A stretch of 64,000 nt of DNA from Alterinioella nitratireducens (GCF_013155465.1 NZ_JABJVX010000007.1:62001-126000), one strand, 5' to 3'; positions 7,895-16,616 are shown, counted from the stretch's first letter. Translations and numbers: made by a program. Notes: a model not told the origin generated them from the sequence alone.

Positions 7895-8875
7895 TCAGGT
7901 CGACATCTCGTAGCTGCCGGCCTGCACGTCGGAGCTTTCGCTCATGATCGCGTTCACGACCGTTTCGAATTGCGCCGAGGAGTTGCGATAGGCCCGGATC
8001 GCGTCGGCGGCCTGTGACGATGTCCAGAACCGGCGATCCGACAGGGATGCCACCTCAAGTGTCGCGCCATGGGTCGCCATGGAATTCCAGCGCGGCGTCT
8101 GCAGGATCGAGGCGATCTCGCCGATCACATTCTGCGTGGACCAGAACCGGCGCCCCTGAACCAGGCTGATGAAACGGCCCTCGCCGAGATAGGAGAACGA
8201 GAAGTCGTAATTTCCCAGGGATTTCGAGATCACCTGTGCCGCATCGCCCAGAACATCCCGCATCTCGCGCGATGTCAGCGTGTCGGCCAGCGGGCCGAAG
8301 CCCGGAATGCTGAAGCCCAGCACATGCAGGATGTAGTATCCGGCCCGGTTGCGCAGCATGTGATTTTCGATGATGTGCGAATCGGTCAGCCCCCGCACGT
8401 TCTCCAGCGCCGTTATCGGAGCGGCATCTTCGGCCTGGATCTCCTCCAGGTTCATGACGCTCAGCTCGCTCGCGATCGGTCGTTTCTTCGACTTCAGGCT
8501 GTCGTTGAGCAATTGCGCCGTGCGAATGCGCGCACCCAGTTCCAGCCCGTCCAGCGGCTTGTTCAGGAAATCTGTGGCGCCTGCGTCGAAGCATTTCTGC
8601 ACCATGGATTTCTGGTGCAGGGCCGTGACCATGATGATGGGCGTGGTGCGGTACGCCTTCATATCGCGCAGCCTGCGGCACAGATCGACACCGTCGATAT
8701 CGGGCATCTGCACGTCCAGAAGGAAACAGTCGATCTTGCCTTCCGCGTGATAGGCTTCGGTCAGGGCGTCGGGGGCAGAGCTGACACAGGTGACATCGTC
8801 ATAGCCCGCTTCGCCCAGGACCGCCTCCAGCAGGTCAAGGAAGTGCTGATCGTCATCGACTGCAAGAATCCTCAT
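7895..8875 (-). CDS. Response regulator: receiver plus degenerate GGDEF-like domain (copy 1)
   Basis: 326 residues. The N-terminal receiver (1-125) has the acidic pair DDD7-9, phospho-Asp54 in CFLLDVQMPDIDG, and Lys in FLNKPL. The rest (about 150-326) shows no DNA-binding motif. A strand around YLGEGRFISLV lines up with the GGDEF strand but without the catalytic residues. The same layout is seen in the gene at 9389, its divergent paralogue (shared patterns around FGPL..DTL, SREM..VLGDAAQVI and YLGEGRF). It probably relays phosphate in the adjacent multi-kinase system or acts through protein contacts. Domain naming of the C-terminal half is inference. Confidence 0.8.
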   Translation of the reverse strand: MRILAVDDDQHFLDLLEAVLGEAGYDDVTCVSSAPDALTEAYHAEGKIDCFLLDVQMPDIDGVDLCRRLRDMKAYRTTPIIMVTALHQKSMVQKCFDAGATDFLNKPLDGLELGARIRTAQLLNDSLKSKKRPIASELSVMNLEEIQAEDAAPITALENVRGLTDSHIIENHMLRNRAGYYILHVLGFSIPGFGPLADTLTSREMRDVLGDAAQVISKSLGNYDFSFSYLGEGRFISLVQGRRFWSTQNVIGEIASILQTPRWNSMATHGATLEVASLSDRRFWTSSQAADAIRAYRNSSAQFETVVNAIMSESSDVQAGSYEMST

Positions 8876-9016
8876 GGCTCACTCCTCGTTCAGTATTCAT
8901 TCGCGGTCCGCCTGCCGGAGAGTCGCCCAAACTGCGGCCTTGTCTCGTCGTGGATCGCCCATTTTGCTGGAGTTGAGCTTGCTGCCGGTTTCGAACTTTT
9001 TCGGGCTGAGAATGCG

Positions 9017-9031
9017 TTAACTTCTGGATAA
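9017..9031. promoter_or_regulatory. Near-consensus CtrA-type box
   Basis: TTAACTTCTGGATAA reads TTAA-N7-ATAA, one mismatch from the CtrA consensus TTAA-N7-TTAA known in alphaproteobacteria. It lies 45 bases upstream of the full box and in phase with it (60 bases start to start). Confidence 0.35.
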
Positions 9032-9076
9032 GAATACGTTGAAAATGAGAAGCATTTCTCCGAAAGACCCAAATGG

Positions 9077-9091
9077 TTAACAAAAGGTTAA
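9077..9091. promoter_or_regulatory. Full CtrA-type box (TTAA-N7-TTAA)
   Basis: TTAACAAAAGGTTAA is an exact TTAA-N7-TTAA match, the binding motif of the cell-cycle and motility regulator CtrA. It lies between two divergent receiver genes, 202 bases from one start and 298 from the other. The direct repeat GGTTAACAAA fits two tandem half-sites. Confidence 0.6.
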
Positions 9092-9388
9092 CAAATCCCG
9101 ATCCCGACGCTGTTCCATTCACGCATCATCCCGTTTCGGTATTCCAGAATCTTCGCATATCTATCTGTTTCTAAACAATTTGTATGTTATCCCTCCATCA
9201 TCACCCGTGTTGACGTAACCGCTATTCCGCCCGCAATTGGATTGAACGACCAGCGGCCAATTGTCCCAATTCCGCGTTCTCGGGGACAAAAGCCGCGCTG
9301 TTGGGGAATTCGACAAAGTTTCGCCATTTTCCCATTGTTAGTTGACGTTACAGAAACACTCGCTGACAGGCATGACGGAAGAACGGCT

Positions 9389-10360
9389 ATGGAAAATCAA
9401 CGGGATATGCGAATCCTCTCGGTCGATGACGAGGCCATCTTTCATGATATCCTCGATACCATCTTTACCGTGCAGGGCTACCGGCGCAATCTGCGGGCCC
9501 GGTCCGGCGCCGAGGCGCTGACGCTTCTGCGTGACCCCGACCGGCAATTCGATTGCATCTTGCTGGATATCCAGATGCCCGGCATGGACGGGATCGAGCT
9601 GTGCGGCCATATCCGCGCCATGCCGAAATACGCGACGACGCCGATCCTGATGCTGACTTCGATGTCCGAACAGGGCTATATCGACCAGGCCTTCGCGGCG
9701 GGCGCGTCGGATTACCTGACCAAGCCGATCAACGAGGTGGAACTGAATGCGCGTCTGCGCGCCGCGTTCCACTCGATCAACGAGAACCAGCGCATCGAGG
9801 CGCTGACCTGGCAGGTCGAGACGACCTCGGTCGACAAGGTCGGGATGCGGTTCGCCGACCCGATCAACCTGCCCGAGGTCAAGGACATGATGGCCTATCT
9901 GGCAATGCAGAATTTCCTGCTGACACTTGGCAACCTGCGCGCGCATTCCTGGTCTGCCATCGGGTTCCAGATCGTCGGCGGGGCGCAATTCTTTGCCGCG
10001 ACGCAGCCGCGCGATTTCCTGGAGATGCTGCAGGATGTGGCGATCTCGATCCGCGACGGCCTCAAGACCCACAGCTACCGGCTGGCCTATGCCGGCAATG
10101 GTGAATTTGTCGCCCTGATCGACAAATCGACACCGGTGGACCCCGATGAGTTGCAGGATCGCCTGATGGACCTGCTGGAACCGTTCGAGGAATTTCACCT
10201 GGCCGCGTCAGGGCAGACGGTTCAGATCTGCGTCGGCGAGCCGTGCAGCAACTCCCTGCTGACCCTCGCGGCCGCCACTGCGCCGCTGGACCGTGCCCTG
10301 CAATCGGTGCGCCAGAAGGCGGCGCTTGCCGGGTCGGCCCCGATAGCGGCGACCGGATAG
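9389..10360 (+). CDS. Response regulator: receiver plus degenerate GGDEF-like domain (copy 2)
   Basis: 323 residues from ATG 9389, preceded by GGAAGA; the open frame runs on upstream but into the AT-rich control region. Receiver domain (7-130): phospho-Asp60 in CILLDIQMPGMDG and Lys in YLTKPI. The C-terminal domain contains YAGNGEFVALID, which resembles a GGDEF strand with the signature lost, and it parallels the divergent gene at 7895. It is followed after one base by an Hpt-domain gene, so the pair is an operon. Output is probably protein interaction or nucleotide sensing rather than DNA binding; this is inference. Confidence 0.8.
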   Translation: MENQRDMRILSVDDEAIFHDILDTIFTVQGYRRNLRARSGAEALTLLRDPDRQFDCILLDIQMPGMDGIELCGHIRAMPKYATTPILMLTSMSEQGYIDQAFAAGASDYLTKPINEVELNARLRAAFHSINENQRIEALTWQVETTSVDKVGMRFADPINLPEVKDMMAYLAMQNFLLTLGNLRAHSWSAIGFQIVGGAQFFAATQPRDFLEMLQDVAISIRDGLKTHSYRLAYAGNGEFVALIDKSTPVDPDELQDRLMDLLEPFEEFHLAASGQTVQICVGEPCSNSLLTLAAATAPLDRALQSVRQKAALAGSAPIAATG

Positions 10361-10361
10361 G

Positions 10362-10727
10362 ATGGAGGCGCGACGCGCGATGACAGGACAAACCGACACC
10401 ATGTCCAAGGCCCTGCAGGCGGTGCGCGACCGGTTCCTGTTCGATCTGGATCAGCGGATCTGCGAGTTCGAGGATCTCAAGGCGCAGATCCTCGCAGGGT
10501 CGGACCCTGCTACGGCGATTCGCGCAGCCGCGATGTCGGCGCACAAGATCAGGGGCGTCGCGGCCACGCTTGGGCTGTCGCAACTTGGCGATCTTGCCGG
10601 CGCGGTCGAGGATCAGTTTACCACCGCCACAGGCACGGCCGCGGAATTCTGGCAACAGGCCGGGCCGACCTATGAACGTTTCCTAGATGAGATGGAGCGG
10701 GTCCAACCGGATTATTCCACGTTCTGA
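10362..10727 (+). CDS. Hpt (histidine phosphotransfer) domain protein
   Basis: 121 residues from ATG 10362, one base after the upstream stop. An internal ATG at 10380, 11 bases after GGAGG, is an equally reasonable start. The helix SAHKIRGVAATLGLSQLG carries the Hpt phospho-histidine (His61 counted from 10362). This is a stand-alone helical-bundle phosphotransfer protein that can shuttle phosphate between receiver domains, as ChpT and Hpt proteins do. Its place between a receiver gene and three kinases suggests a multistep phosphorelay. Confidence 0.82.
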   Translation: MEARRAMTGQTDTMSKALQAVRDRFLFDLDQRICEFEDLKAQILAGSDPATAIRAAAMSAHKIRGVAATLGLSQLGDLAGAVEDQFTTATGTAAEFWQQAGPTYERFLDEMERVQPDYSTF

Positions 10728-10754
10728 GAAGGCGCGGAGACCGACACAGGTGAC

Positions 10755-12749
10755 ATGAACAATCGGGGGCGGGGCAGTCCAATGTTCTTACAGAAGAAAA
10801 TAAGAAAAATGATCCGGGCCTGCGGCTCCGAGGTCGGGCAGTATGTTCTGGTGGCGGCGCTGATCGGCGGCGTGGCAACCATCGCGTCCTTGGTGCTGCT
10901 TCAAAGCGATCTGCGAAACGGCCTGGCCGAGCAGCGCCTTGAGGCGGTGGAGCAGGCCGAGGCGATCTCGACCCATGTCGAGGCCACGCTTGAGGCCTAC
11001 GGCGTGCTGGTGGAAAGTTTCGCGACCATCATCGCCAACGATCCCGACCTGACGCAGGAGGATTTCTCGGAGATCGCCGAGACTATCGGCGGCGGCTATC
11101 CCGAGATCATCAACATCGCGGCAGCGCCGGAGCTGGTCGTGCAATATGTGCATCCGCTTGAACCCAACCGCGACGTCATCGGCCTGGACTACATGGAAAA
11201 CGTCGTTGTCTGGGCCGCGATTCATCGCGCCGTGCAACAGCGTGCTCCGATGTATGAAGGTCCAAGTTCCCTGGTCCAGGGCGGTGACGGTATCATCGTG
11301 CGCGCGCCTGTCTTCGTCGATCTTGCGGCCACGGGCAGCACCCGGCTCTGGGGTGTCGTCGGCATCGTGGCGGAACTGGAGGCCTTCCTTGCCGCCAGCG
11401 GACTGACGGACGCCGCGGATGCCTGGCAATTGGCGATCCGGCGGGTCGTGTCCTCGGACGATCTGGGCGAGGTGTTCCAAGGCGATCCGCAGATGTTCCG
11501 GAACGGTGCGATCATCACCCCCATAAGTCAGAATGGGATGGAGTGGGAACTGGCGCTGGCCCCGGTCAACGGCTGGATGACCACCGCGCCGAACAAGACG
11601 CTGATCGTGACGCTGGTGATGTCGCTGACGGCCTTCCTCCTGGCGCTTGCGATGCTGTTCATCCGCATGTTCTTTGACCGCGAGAGGGCGCGCACGCAAC
11701 TTCTGGTCGCCATAGAATCGATCGACGACGCCTTCATTCTCTATGATGAAGAGGGTAATCTGGTCCTGTCGAACGCCCGCCACGGGAACATGTACACAGA
11801 CTGCAAGTGTGACGATTCCGAACACGACCACCCGGCCTATGGCGAGTTCGAGCACAAGCTGCCCTGCGGCACCTGGCTCAAAATCTCGCGGCAGCCCACG
11901 CCCGAGGGCGGCACCGTCGAGTTGAGCACCGACATCACCGAGCTGAAGACCGCGCAACTGGCCGCTGAAATGGCCAACGAGGCCAAGACCGACTTCCTGC
12001 ATGTCGTCAGTCACGAGCTCAGGACGCCGCTGACGATCATCCTGGGATACCTGTCCTTCCTGGCCGCGCCCGACAAGATCCCGGCCAATGTCGCCCTCCG
12101 CAAGGACCTGATCGAGCGACGGGGCGGTTCCGACGCCGCCGTCGACATGATCGACCGCAGCCTTGCCAACATCGCGCAGATCGCGTCCCGGGCCGAGGCG
12201 TCGGGCCAGCACCTGCTGAGCCTGATCAACCAGATCCTGGACCTGTCCAAGATCGAAAGCGGCAAGGTCACGCTGGAACGCAAGGATATCGCGGTTGCCG
12301 AGATCCTGCATGAAATCGACGAACAGTTCACCGGACTTGCGGCCAGGAAGGGTCTGGCGCTGGAGGTGGCGGATAGCGACCTGACGGTTCATGCCGACCC
12401 GCTCAGGCTGCGCCAGATGCTGATCAATCTTGTCGGCAACGCGGTCAAGTTCACCAAGGACGGGTCGATCCGGGCCTGGGCCGATGTCGAAGGCGGCAAT
12501 ATCTGGTTCCACGTCAAGGATAGCGGGGCCGGCATCGCCGCCGCGCACAAGGATATCATTTTCAACCGGTTCGAACAGCTCGACACCTCATCGACCCGGT
12601 CCGAGGGTGGCGTCGGCCTTGGCCTGGCGATCTGCAAGCAGTTGGTCGACCTGCATGGCGGCGCGATCGAGGTCGAGAGCGAGCTTGGCACTGGGACCCA
12701 TTTCAAATTCTCGATCCCGCTGCGCCAGGAATTGAAGTCGGCCGCCTGA
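10755..12749 (+). CDS. Membrane sensor histidine kinase with CHASE and PAS-like domains
   Basis: 664 residues. Order: TM helix (about 26-48), periplasmic CHASE-type sensor (VEATLEAYGVLVESFA, GLDYMENVVVWAAIHRAV, RAPVFVD), second TM (about 282-302), a short PAS-like segment ending in ELSTDITELK, HisKA with FLHVVSHELRTPLT (His near 420), then HATPase with LVGNAVKFTKDG, DSGAGI and GVGLGLAICKQLV. The PAS segment carries an unusual CKCDDSEHDH cluster (CxC-x4-HxH) that could bind metal. There is no attached receiver. It lies 27 bases after the Hpt gene and is probably in the same operon. Confidence 0.88.
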   Translation: MNNRGRGSPMFLQKKIRKMIRACGSEVGQYVLVAALIGGVATIASLVLLQSDLRNGLAEQRLEAVEQAEAISTHVEATLEAYGVLVESFATIIANDPDLTQEDFSEIAETIGGGYPEIINIAAAPELVVQYVHPLEPNRDVIGLDYMENVVVWAAIHRAVQQRAPMYEGPSSLVQGGDGIIVRAPVFVDLAATGSTRLWGVVGIVAELEAFLAASGLTDAADAWQLAIRRVVSSDDLGEVFQGDPQMFRNGAIITPISQNGMEWELALAPVNGWMTTAPNKTLIVTLVMSLTAFLLALAMLFIRMFFDRERARTQLLVAIESIDDAFILYDEEGNLVLSNARHGNMYTDCKCDDSEHDHPAYGEFEHKLPCGTWLKISRQPTPEGGTVELSTDITELKTAQLAAEMANEAKTDFLHVVSHELRTPLTIILGYLSFLAAPDKIPANVALRKDLIERRGGSDAAVDMIDRSLANIAQIASRAEASGQHLLSLINQILDLSKIESGKVTLERKDIAVAEILHEIDEQFTGLAARKGLALEVADSDLTVHADPLRLRQMLINLVGNAVKFTKDGSIRAWADVEGGNIWFHVKDSGAGIAAAHKDIIFNRFEQLDTSSTRSEGGVGLGLAICKQLVDLHGGAIEVESELGTGTHFKFSIPLRQELKSAA

Positions 12750-12775
12750 CCCAGACTCGCGCAGCCTGGTCTGGG
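12750..12775 (+). terminator. Hairpin after first histidine kinase
   Basis: CCCAGAC (12750..12756) pairs with GTCTGGG (12769..12775) around a 12-base loop, starting at the last base of the kinase stop codon. No T run follows, so termination may be partial. Confidence 0.4.
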
Positions 12776-12785
12776 ATGAAAAGCC

Positions 12786-12800
12786 TTAGAAAGTCCTTAA
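12786..12800. promoter_or_regulatory. Near-consensus CtrA-type box upstream of second kinase
   Basis: TTAGAAAGTCCTTAA reads TTAG-N7-TTAA, one mismatch from the CtrA consensus. It lies 86 bases before the ATG at 12886, in the only sizeable gap between the two kinase genes. Confidence 0.35.
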
Positions 12801-12885
12801 TCAAGGCGAATTGAGATCGGATTTCTGGATCAACATTCATCGTAGATGGGGATCATTGGATCCATCCACGTGACGGGTAGAAGAG

Positions 12886-14667
12886 ATGAAATTCAGTAAA
12901 GTCAATATGATCGGTGCGAGTGCCCTTTTCCTCAACTCCACTTTCCCGACCTCGGCGGGTGCCGAGGAGGCGGGGCCGGATGTTCTGGTCAATATGTCGG
13001 CGCTGGCACCCAGCCTCTGGCTGGCCGTGCCGGCGTTCGGCCTGTGCATGTTCGGCAGTTGGGCCACCGCGCGCCGCCTCCAGAACCGCAAATACCGCCA
13101 ATCGACCAGGTTGCTGCAAAGGCGGTTCGACAAGGAAATCCGCCTGCTCGATTCCGCGATCGACCAGCATTCCATCGTCAGCATCGCGGATCGGGATGGA
13201 AATTTCATAAAGGTCAACAAGAACTTCGAGGATGCGTTCGGCTATTCCAACGACGATCTGGCGGGGCAGAGCATTTCGGTTCTCTACGATATGGCCGAGG
13301 ATGGCACCGACATGGCGGATGTCACCGGCAATGCCGATCCCCAATGCAGCTTCTCCGAGGTTCATCACGCCGTCAGCAGCGGCAAGGTCTGGTCCGGCGA
13401 ACAGACCCTGCGCCGCGCCAACGGAGAGCTGATCTATGTGATGAGCACCGTCCTGCCGCATTTCGACGATGACGGGAACCATGTCCAGACCGTCAGCCTG
13501 CGTTCCGACATCACGCAGAAACGGACCAGCGAAATTCAGCGCCAGCTGACCCGGATGCTGGATGAACTTCAGGACGAGGTGTTCCTCTACGAGGTCGACA
13601 CGCTGAATATCTCCTACCTGAACAAGAGCGCCCTGGCCCGCTGTGACTGGACCGTCGAGGACGTTGTCGGCAAGACCATCGCCGACACGTCGAGGGGCTT
13701 CTCCATTCCCGCTTTCCGCCAGCATGTCGCCCCCCTGATGGATGGCAGCCGCGATGTCGTGTCGATCGAAACCCGACACGAGAAAGGCCCGGTCGAGGTC
13801 AAGACGCGCATCTTCACCGATCCGAGCGGCAAGAAGGTATTCCTGTCGGTGCTGCGCGACACGTCCGAACGCAAGGAATTGCAGGTCGTGAAGATGGATA
13901 CGATGGCGCGTGTCAGCCATGAACTGCGCACGCCGCTGACCTCGATCAAGGGGGCGCTGCGGCTGATCCAATCCGGTGTCGCCGGCAAACTGACGCCCGA
14001 GCTTCAGGGCATGATCGACATCGCGGCGCGCAACAGCGACCGGTTGCTTCTGATGGTCGATGACATTCTCATTCTTGAAAAGATGAACGCCAACAAGGCG
14101 AAATTCGAGATGCAGAAAACCAATCTCAAGGCCTTCCTCCAGGATGCCGTGTCGATCAACCAGGGTTTCGGCGACGAGCTTGGGGTGCGCTTCGTCATGG
14201 ATGACGTGCCCGGGCAGCCGATGATCTCGGGCAATAGCGACCGCCTGATGCAGGTGATGACAAATCTCATGTCCAACGCCGCGAAATATTCCCCCAAAGG
14301 GACCGACGTGCGTGTCGGGATCGAGGACAAGGACGATAATTGGCGCGTCTATGTCACCGATTTCGGCCCCGGTGTTCCCGAAAGCGCGCGGGCGACGATC
14401 TTCGACAGTTTCACCCAGTTCGCCGCCGCCGATGGCACCACGCGCTCGGGCACCGGGCTGGGACTTCAGATCTGCCGCAAGATCGTGGATCTGCATGACG
14501 GCCGGATTTCCTTCCGCAGCGAGCCCGGCAAGCAGACGACATTCTATTTCGACCTGCCCAAACTGAGCACACCACCGGATCTGGTCGTGGTCAGCACCGC
14601 CAATCAAGCACGTTCGGCGCAGACCGGACGATCAACCGAAAAATCCGACCTGGTTCGGAAGGCTTAA
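12886..14667 (+). CDS. PAS-domain sensor histidine kinase
   Basis: 593 residues. One hydrophobic segment (about 42-61) follows a signal-like N-terminus, so it is probably anchored with the bulk in the cytoplasm. Then come PAS 1 (SIVSIADRDGNFIKVNKNFE), PAS 2 (from about residue 225), HisKA with ARVSHELRTPLTSIKGALRL, and HATPase with NLMSNAAKYSPKG, DFGPGVPE and SGTGLGLQICRKIV. The VGLG-type kinase core is intact. It is followed 15 bases later by a CheY-like receiver gene, the likely phosphoacceptor. Ribosome site AGAAGAG precedes the ATG. Confidence 0.88.
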   Translation: MKFSKVNMIGASALFLNSTFPTSAGAEEAGPDVLVNMSALAPSLWLAVPAFGLCMFGSWATARRLQNRKYRQSTRLLQRRFDKEIRLLDSAIDQHSIVSIADRDGNFIKVNKNFEDAFGYSNDDLAGQSISVLYDMAEDGTDMADVTGNADPQCSFSEVHHAVSSGKVWSGEQTLRRANGELIYVMSTVLPHFDDDGNHVQTVSLRSDITQKRTSEIQRQLTRMLDELQDEVFLYEVDTLNISYLNKSALARCDWTVEDVVGKTIADTSRGFSIPAFRQHVAPLMDGSRDVVSIETRHEKGPVEVKTRIFTDPSGKKVFLSVLRDTSERKELQVVKMDTMARVSHELRTPLTSIKGALRLIQSGVAGKLTPELQGMIDIAARNSDRLLLMVDDILILEKMNANKAKFEMQKTNLKAFLQDAVSINQGFGDELGVRFVMDDVPGQPMISGNSDRLMQVMTNLMSNAAKYSPKGTDVRVGIEDKDDNWRVYVTDFGPGVPESARATIFDSFTQFAAADGTTRSGTGLGLQICRKIVDLHDGRISFRSEPGKQTTFYFDLPKLSTPPDLVVVSTANQARSAQTGRSTEKSDLVRKA

Positions 14668-14682
14668 GGGGAAGACATTATT

Positions 14683-15072
14683 ATGGCTTTGAAAAAGATA
14701 CTCCACGTCGATGACGATCAGGACATCCGGACAATCACCCAGATGTCGCTGGAAATGGTGGGCGGGTTCGAGCTGCAGCAATGCGCATCCGGCAAGGAGG
14801 CGCTGATCGTGGCGCCGCAGTTCCAGCCCGATCTGCTGTTGCTCGACGTGATGATGCCGGAAATGAGCGGCGAGGAGCTTTGGCACAAGCTGATGGAAAT
14901 GCCCGAGTTCGCCGCCACGCCCGCCATCTTCATGACCGCCAAGGTCGAAAAGAGCTTTCTGACCCATCTGCTGGTCGACGGCGCCCTGGCGATCGTCGAA
15001 AAGCCCTTCGATCCGATGGAGTTGAGCCAGCAGATCACCGAGGCCTGGACGGCCCATCGCAACGCGGCCTAG
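14683..15072 (+). CDS. CheY-like single-domain response regulator
   Basis: 129 residues, a receiver domain and nothing else: acidic pocket HVDDDQ, phospho-Asp55 in LLLLDVMMPEMSG, Thr in FMTAK, Lys in VEKPFDP. Without an output domain it acts as a phosphate shuttle or by protein contact. It sits between two kinase genes on the same strand, 15 bases from the one upstream and 80 from the one downstream. In this context it could connect either kinase to the Hpt protein. Confidence 0.9.
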   Translation: MALKKILHVDDDQDIRTITQMSLEMVGGFELQQCASGKEALIVAPQFQPDLLLLDVMMPEMSGEELWHKLMEMPEFAATPAIFMTAKVEKSFLTHLLVDGALAIVEKPFDPMELSQQITEAWTAHRNAA

Positions 15073-15152
15073 CCGCGTCCACCCCCTTGGGCCGTGCCGT
15101 CACGGCACTTGACGGTCTCGCCCCCCGATCACCACGCAAGGCGTCCCGAAAA

Positions 15153-16571
15153 ATGGTAGATTTCAGCTATCATGACATTGCACCCAGATTGGGATCGGTC
15201 TTCGCGCCGGCCAGACGGGATGTGCGACCGAACGGCCACCTGCCGACGCCGGTGAACCCGCGCCTGGAAAAGCGGCTGAAGGACTTTGCCCATGGCGGAT
15301 TGTGCCTGCTGTGGAAACGGCAGAGCATGTATGTCTTCGTGTCGCTGCTGGCGGCGATCTATGTCAGCCCCGCCCTGGCCCTGGTCAGCCTTCTGGTCTG
15401 CCAAACCGCGGAGGTGTTCGATTTCTTCGTCTCCCGCGCGGTCGTGAACTGGAGGAACGGAACGCAACAGGAGGCGCTGCGCTTTCGGCACCTGCTGTTG
15501 CTGGCCTCGACCCTCAATGCCTCTGCCGTGTCGGCCTTCGCCATCGGTTTCGCGCTGCTGGAAGGGCCGGTGCCGCACCAGATGCCGCTCTTCATCCTGT
15601 TTGCCTCGGGGCTGTTCGCCGCCGTCAACAACCACCAGGTGCCGCGTATCCTGCTGGCGCGGCTGATCGTCTATGGCGCGGCGTTCCTGTTCATCCCGAT
15701 CTTCGACCTGTGGCTGGTCCGCCCGCCGCTGACCTCGCCGCTCTGGCTGCAATTCGCCACCGCGATCTTCGTGCTCTATTTCGTCGTCGAATGCGCGCAG
15801 ATCTTCCTGCGCCTCTACCGCGAGAACCTGGATCAACTCGACACCCTTCGTCAGGAACGCGACCGGGCGCAGGCCGCCTATGACGTGAAATCCAAGTTCG
15901 TCTCGACCGTCAGCCATGAGCTTCGGACGCCGCTGACCTCGATCAGTGGCTCGCTTGAGTTGCTCGGAAACGGCGTCTTCAAGACGCAGCCGGACAAGGC
16001 CGAGCAGATGCTGGACATCGCGCGCCGCAATTGCCGCCGTCTGGGGGCGCTGATCAACGATCTGCTGGACCTGCAAAAGCTGGAATCAGACAAGGCCGAT
16101 TTCCGGATCGCGCGCACCGACATGAACGAGGTCGCGGAACAGGCCGTGCAGGCGATCGAATCGCTGGCCCTGAAAAAGGACATCACGATCACCTGTGATC
16201 TGAGCCGGACCGCCCTCTTCGCCGAGGTGGATGAGGCCCGGATGGGTCAGGTGCTGACGAACCTGCTGTCCAACGCGCTGAAGTTCTCGCACTCGCCATC
16301 CGAGATCATCGTCACCTCCGCGGTGGTCGACGAATTCGTCTGCATATCGGTTCAGGATCACGGCGTTGGGATACCGGACGGCTCGGAGGAGATCGTGTTC
16401 GGCCGCTTCACCCAGGTCGATAGCGGCGATGGCCGCAGCCAGGAGGGGACCGGTTTGGGCCTGAGCATCGCCAAGACCATCGTTGAACAGCATGGCGGGT
16501 TCATCAGCTACAAGAGCACGCCGGGCGCAGGCACGACATTCACCATGGGCGTCCCGCTTGCGGATAGCTGA
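15153..16571 (+). CDS. Polytopic membrane sensor histidine kinase
   Basis: 472 residues from ATG 15153; the ribosome site is weak, and the frame stays open upstream over the receiver gene, which is rejected. Five or six predicted TM helices fill about residues 50-215 (for example VFVSLLAAIYVSPALALVSL). They are followed by a coiled linker (ENLDQLDTLRQERDRAQAAY), HisKA with FVSTVSHELRTPLTSISG and HATPase with NLLSNALKFSHSP, DHGVGIPDG and GTGLGLSIAKTIV. There is no extracytoplasmic loop of size, so the ligand may be sensed in the membrane. Last gene of the signalling island. Confidence 0.86.
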   Translation: MVDFSYHDIAPRLGSVFAPARRDVRPNGHLPTPVNPRLEKRLKDFAHGGLCLLWKRQSMYVFVSLLAAIYVSPALALVSLLVCQTAEVFDFFVSRAVVNWRNGTQQEALRFRHLLLLASTLNASAVSAFAIGFALLEGPVPHQMPLFILFASGLFAAVNNHQVPRILLARLIVYGAAFLFIPIFDLWLVRPPLTSPLWLQFATAIFVLYFVVECAQIFLRLYRENLDQLDTLRQERDRAQAAYDVKSKFVSTVSHELRTPLTSISGSLELLGNGVFKTQPDKAEQMLDIARRNCRRLGALINDLLDLQKLESDKADFRIARTDMNEVAEQAVQAIESLALKKDITITCDLSRTALFAEVDEARMGQVLTNLLSNALKFSHSPSEIIVTSAVVDEFVCISVQDHGVGIPDGSEEIVFGRFTQVDSGDGRSQEGTGLGLSIAKTIVEQHGGFISYKSTPGAGTTFTMGVPLADS

Positions 16572-16616
16572 CCGCCCGTGCTTCCTTTTGCGTGCGGCCT
16601 CTGCCACAATTTTCCA

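Larger units (their letters stand above)
8876..9388. promoter_or_regulatory. 513-bp divergent control region between paired receiver genes
   Basis: No convincing gene is present. The stretch is clearly more AT-rich than its surroundings, especially 9000-9240, and must hold both promoters of the divergent receiver genes. It contains one full CtrA-type box at 9077..9091 and one near-consensus box at 9017..9031. A TTGACG hexamer lies at 9342..9347 without a convincing -10 partner. Open frames reading through here from either side lack ribosome sites. Confidence 0.7.
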
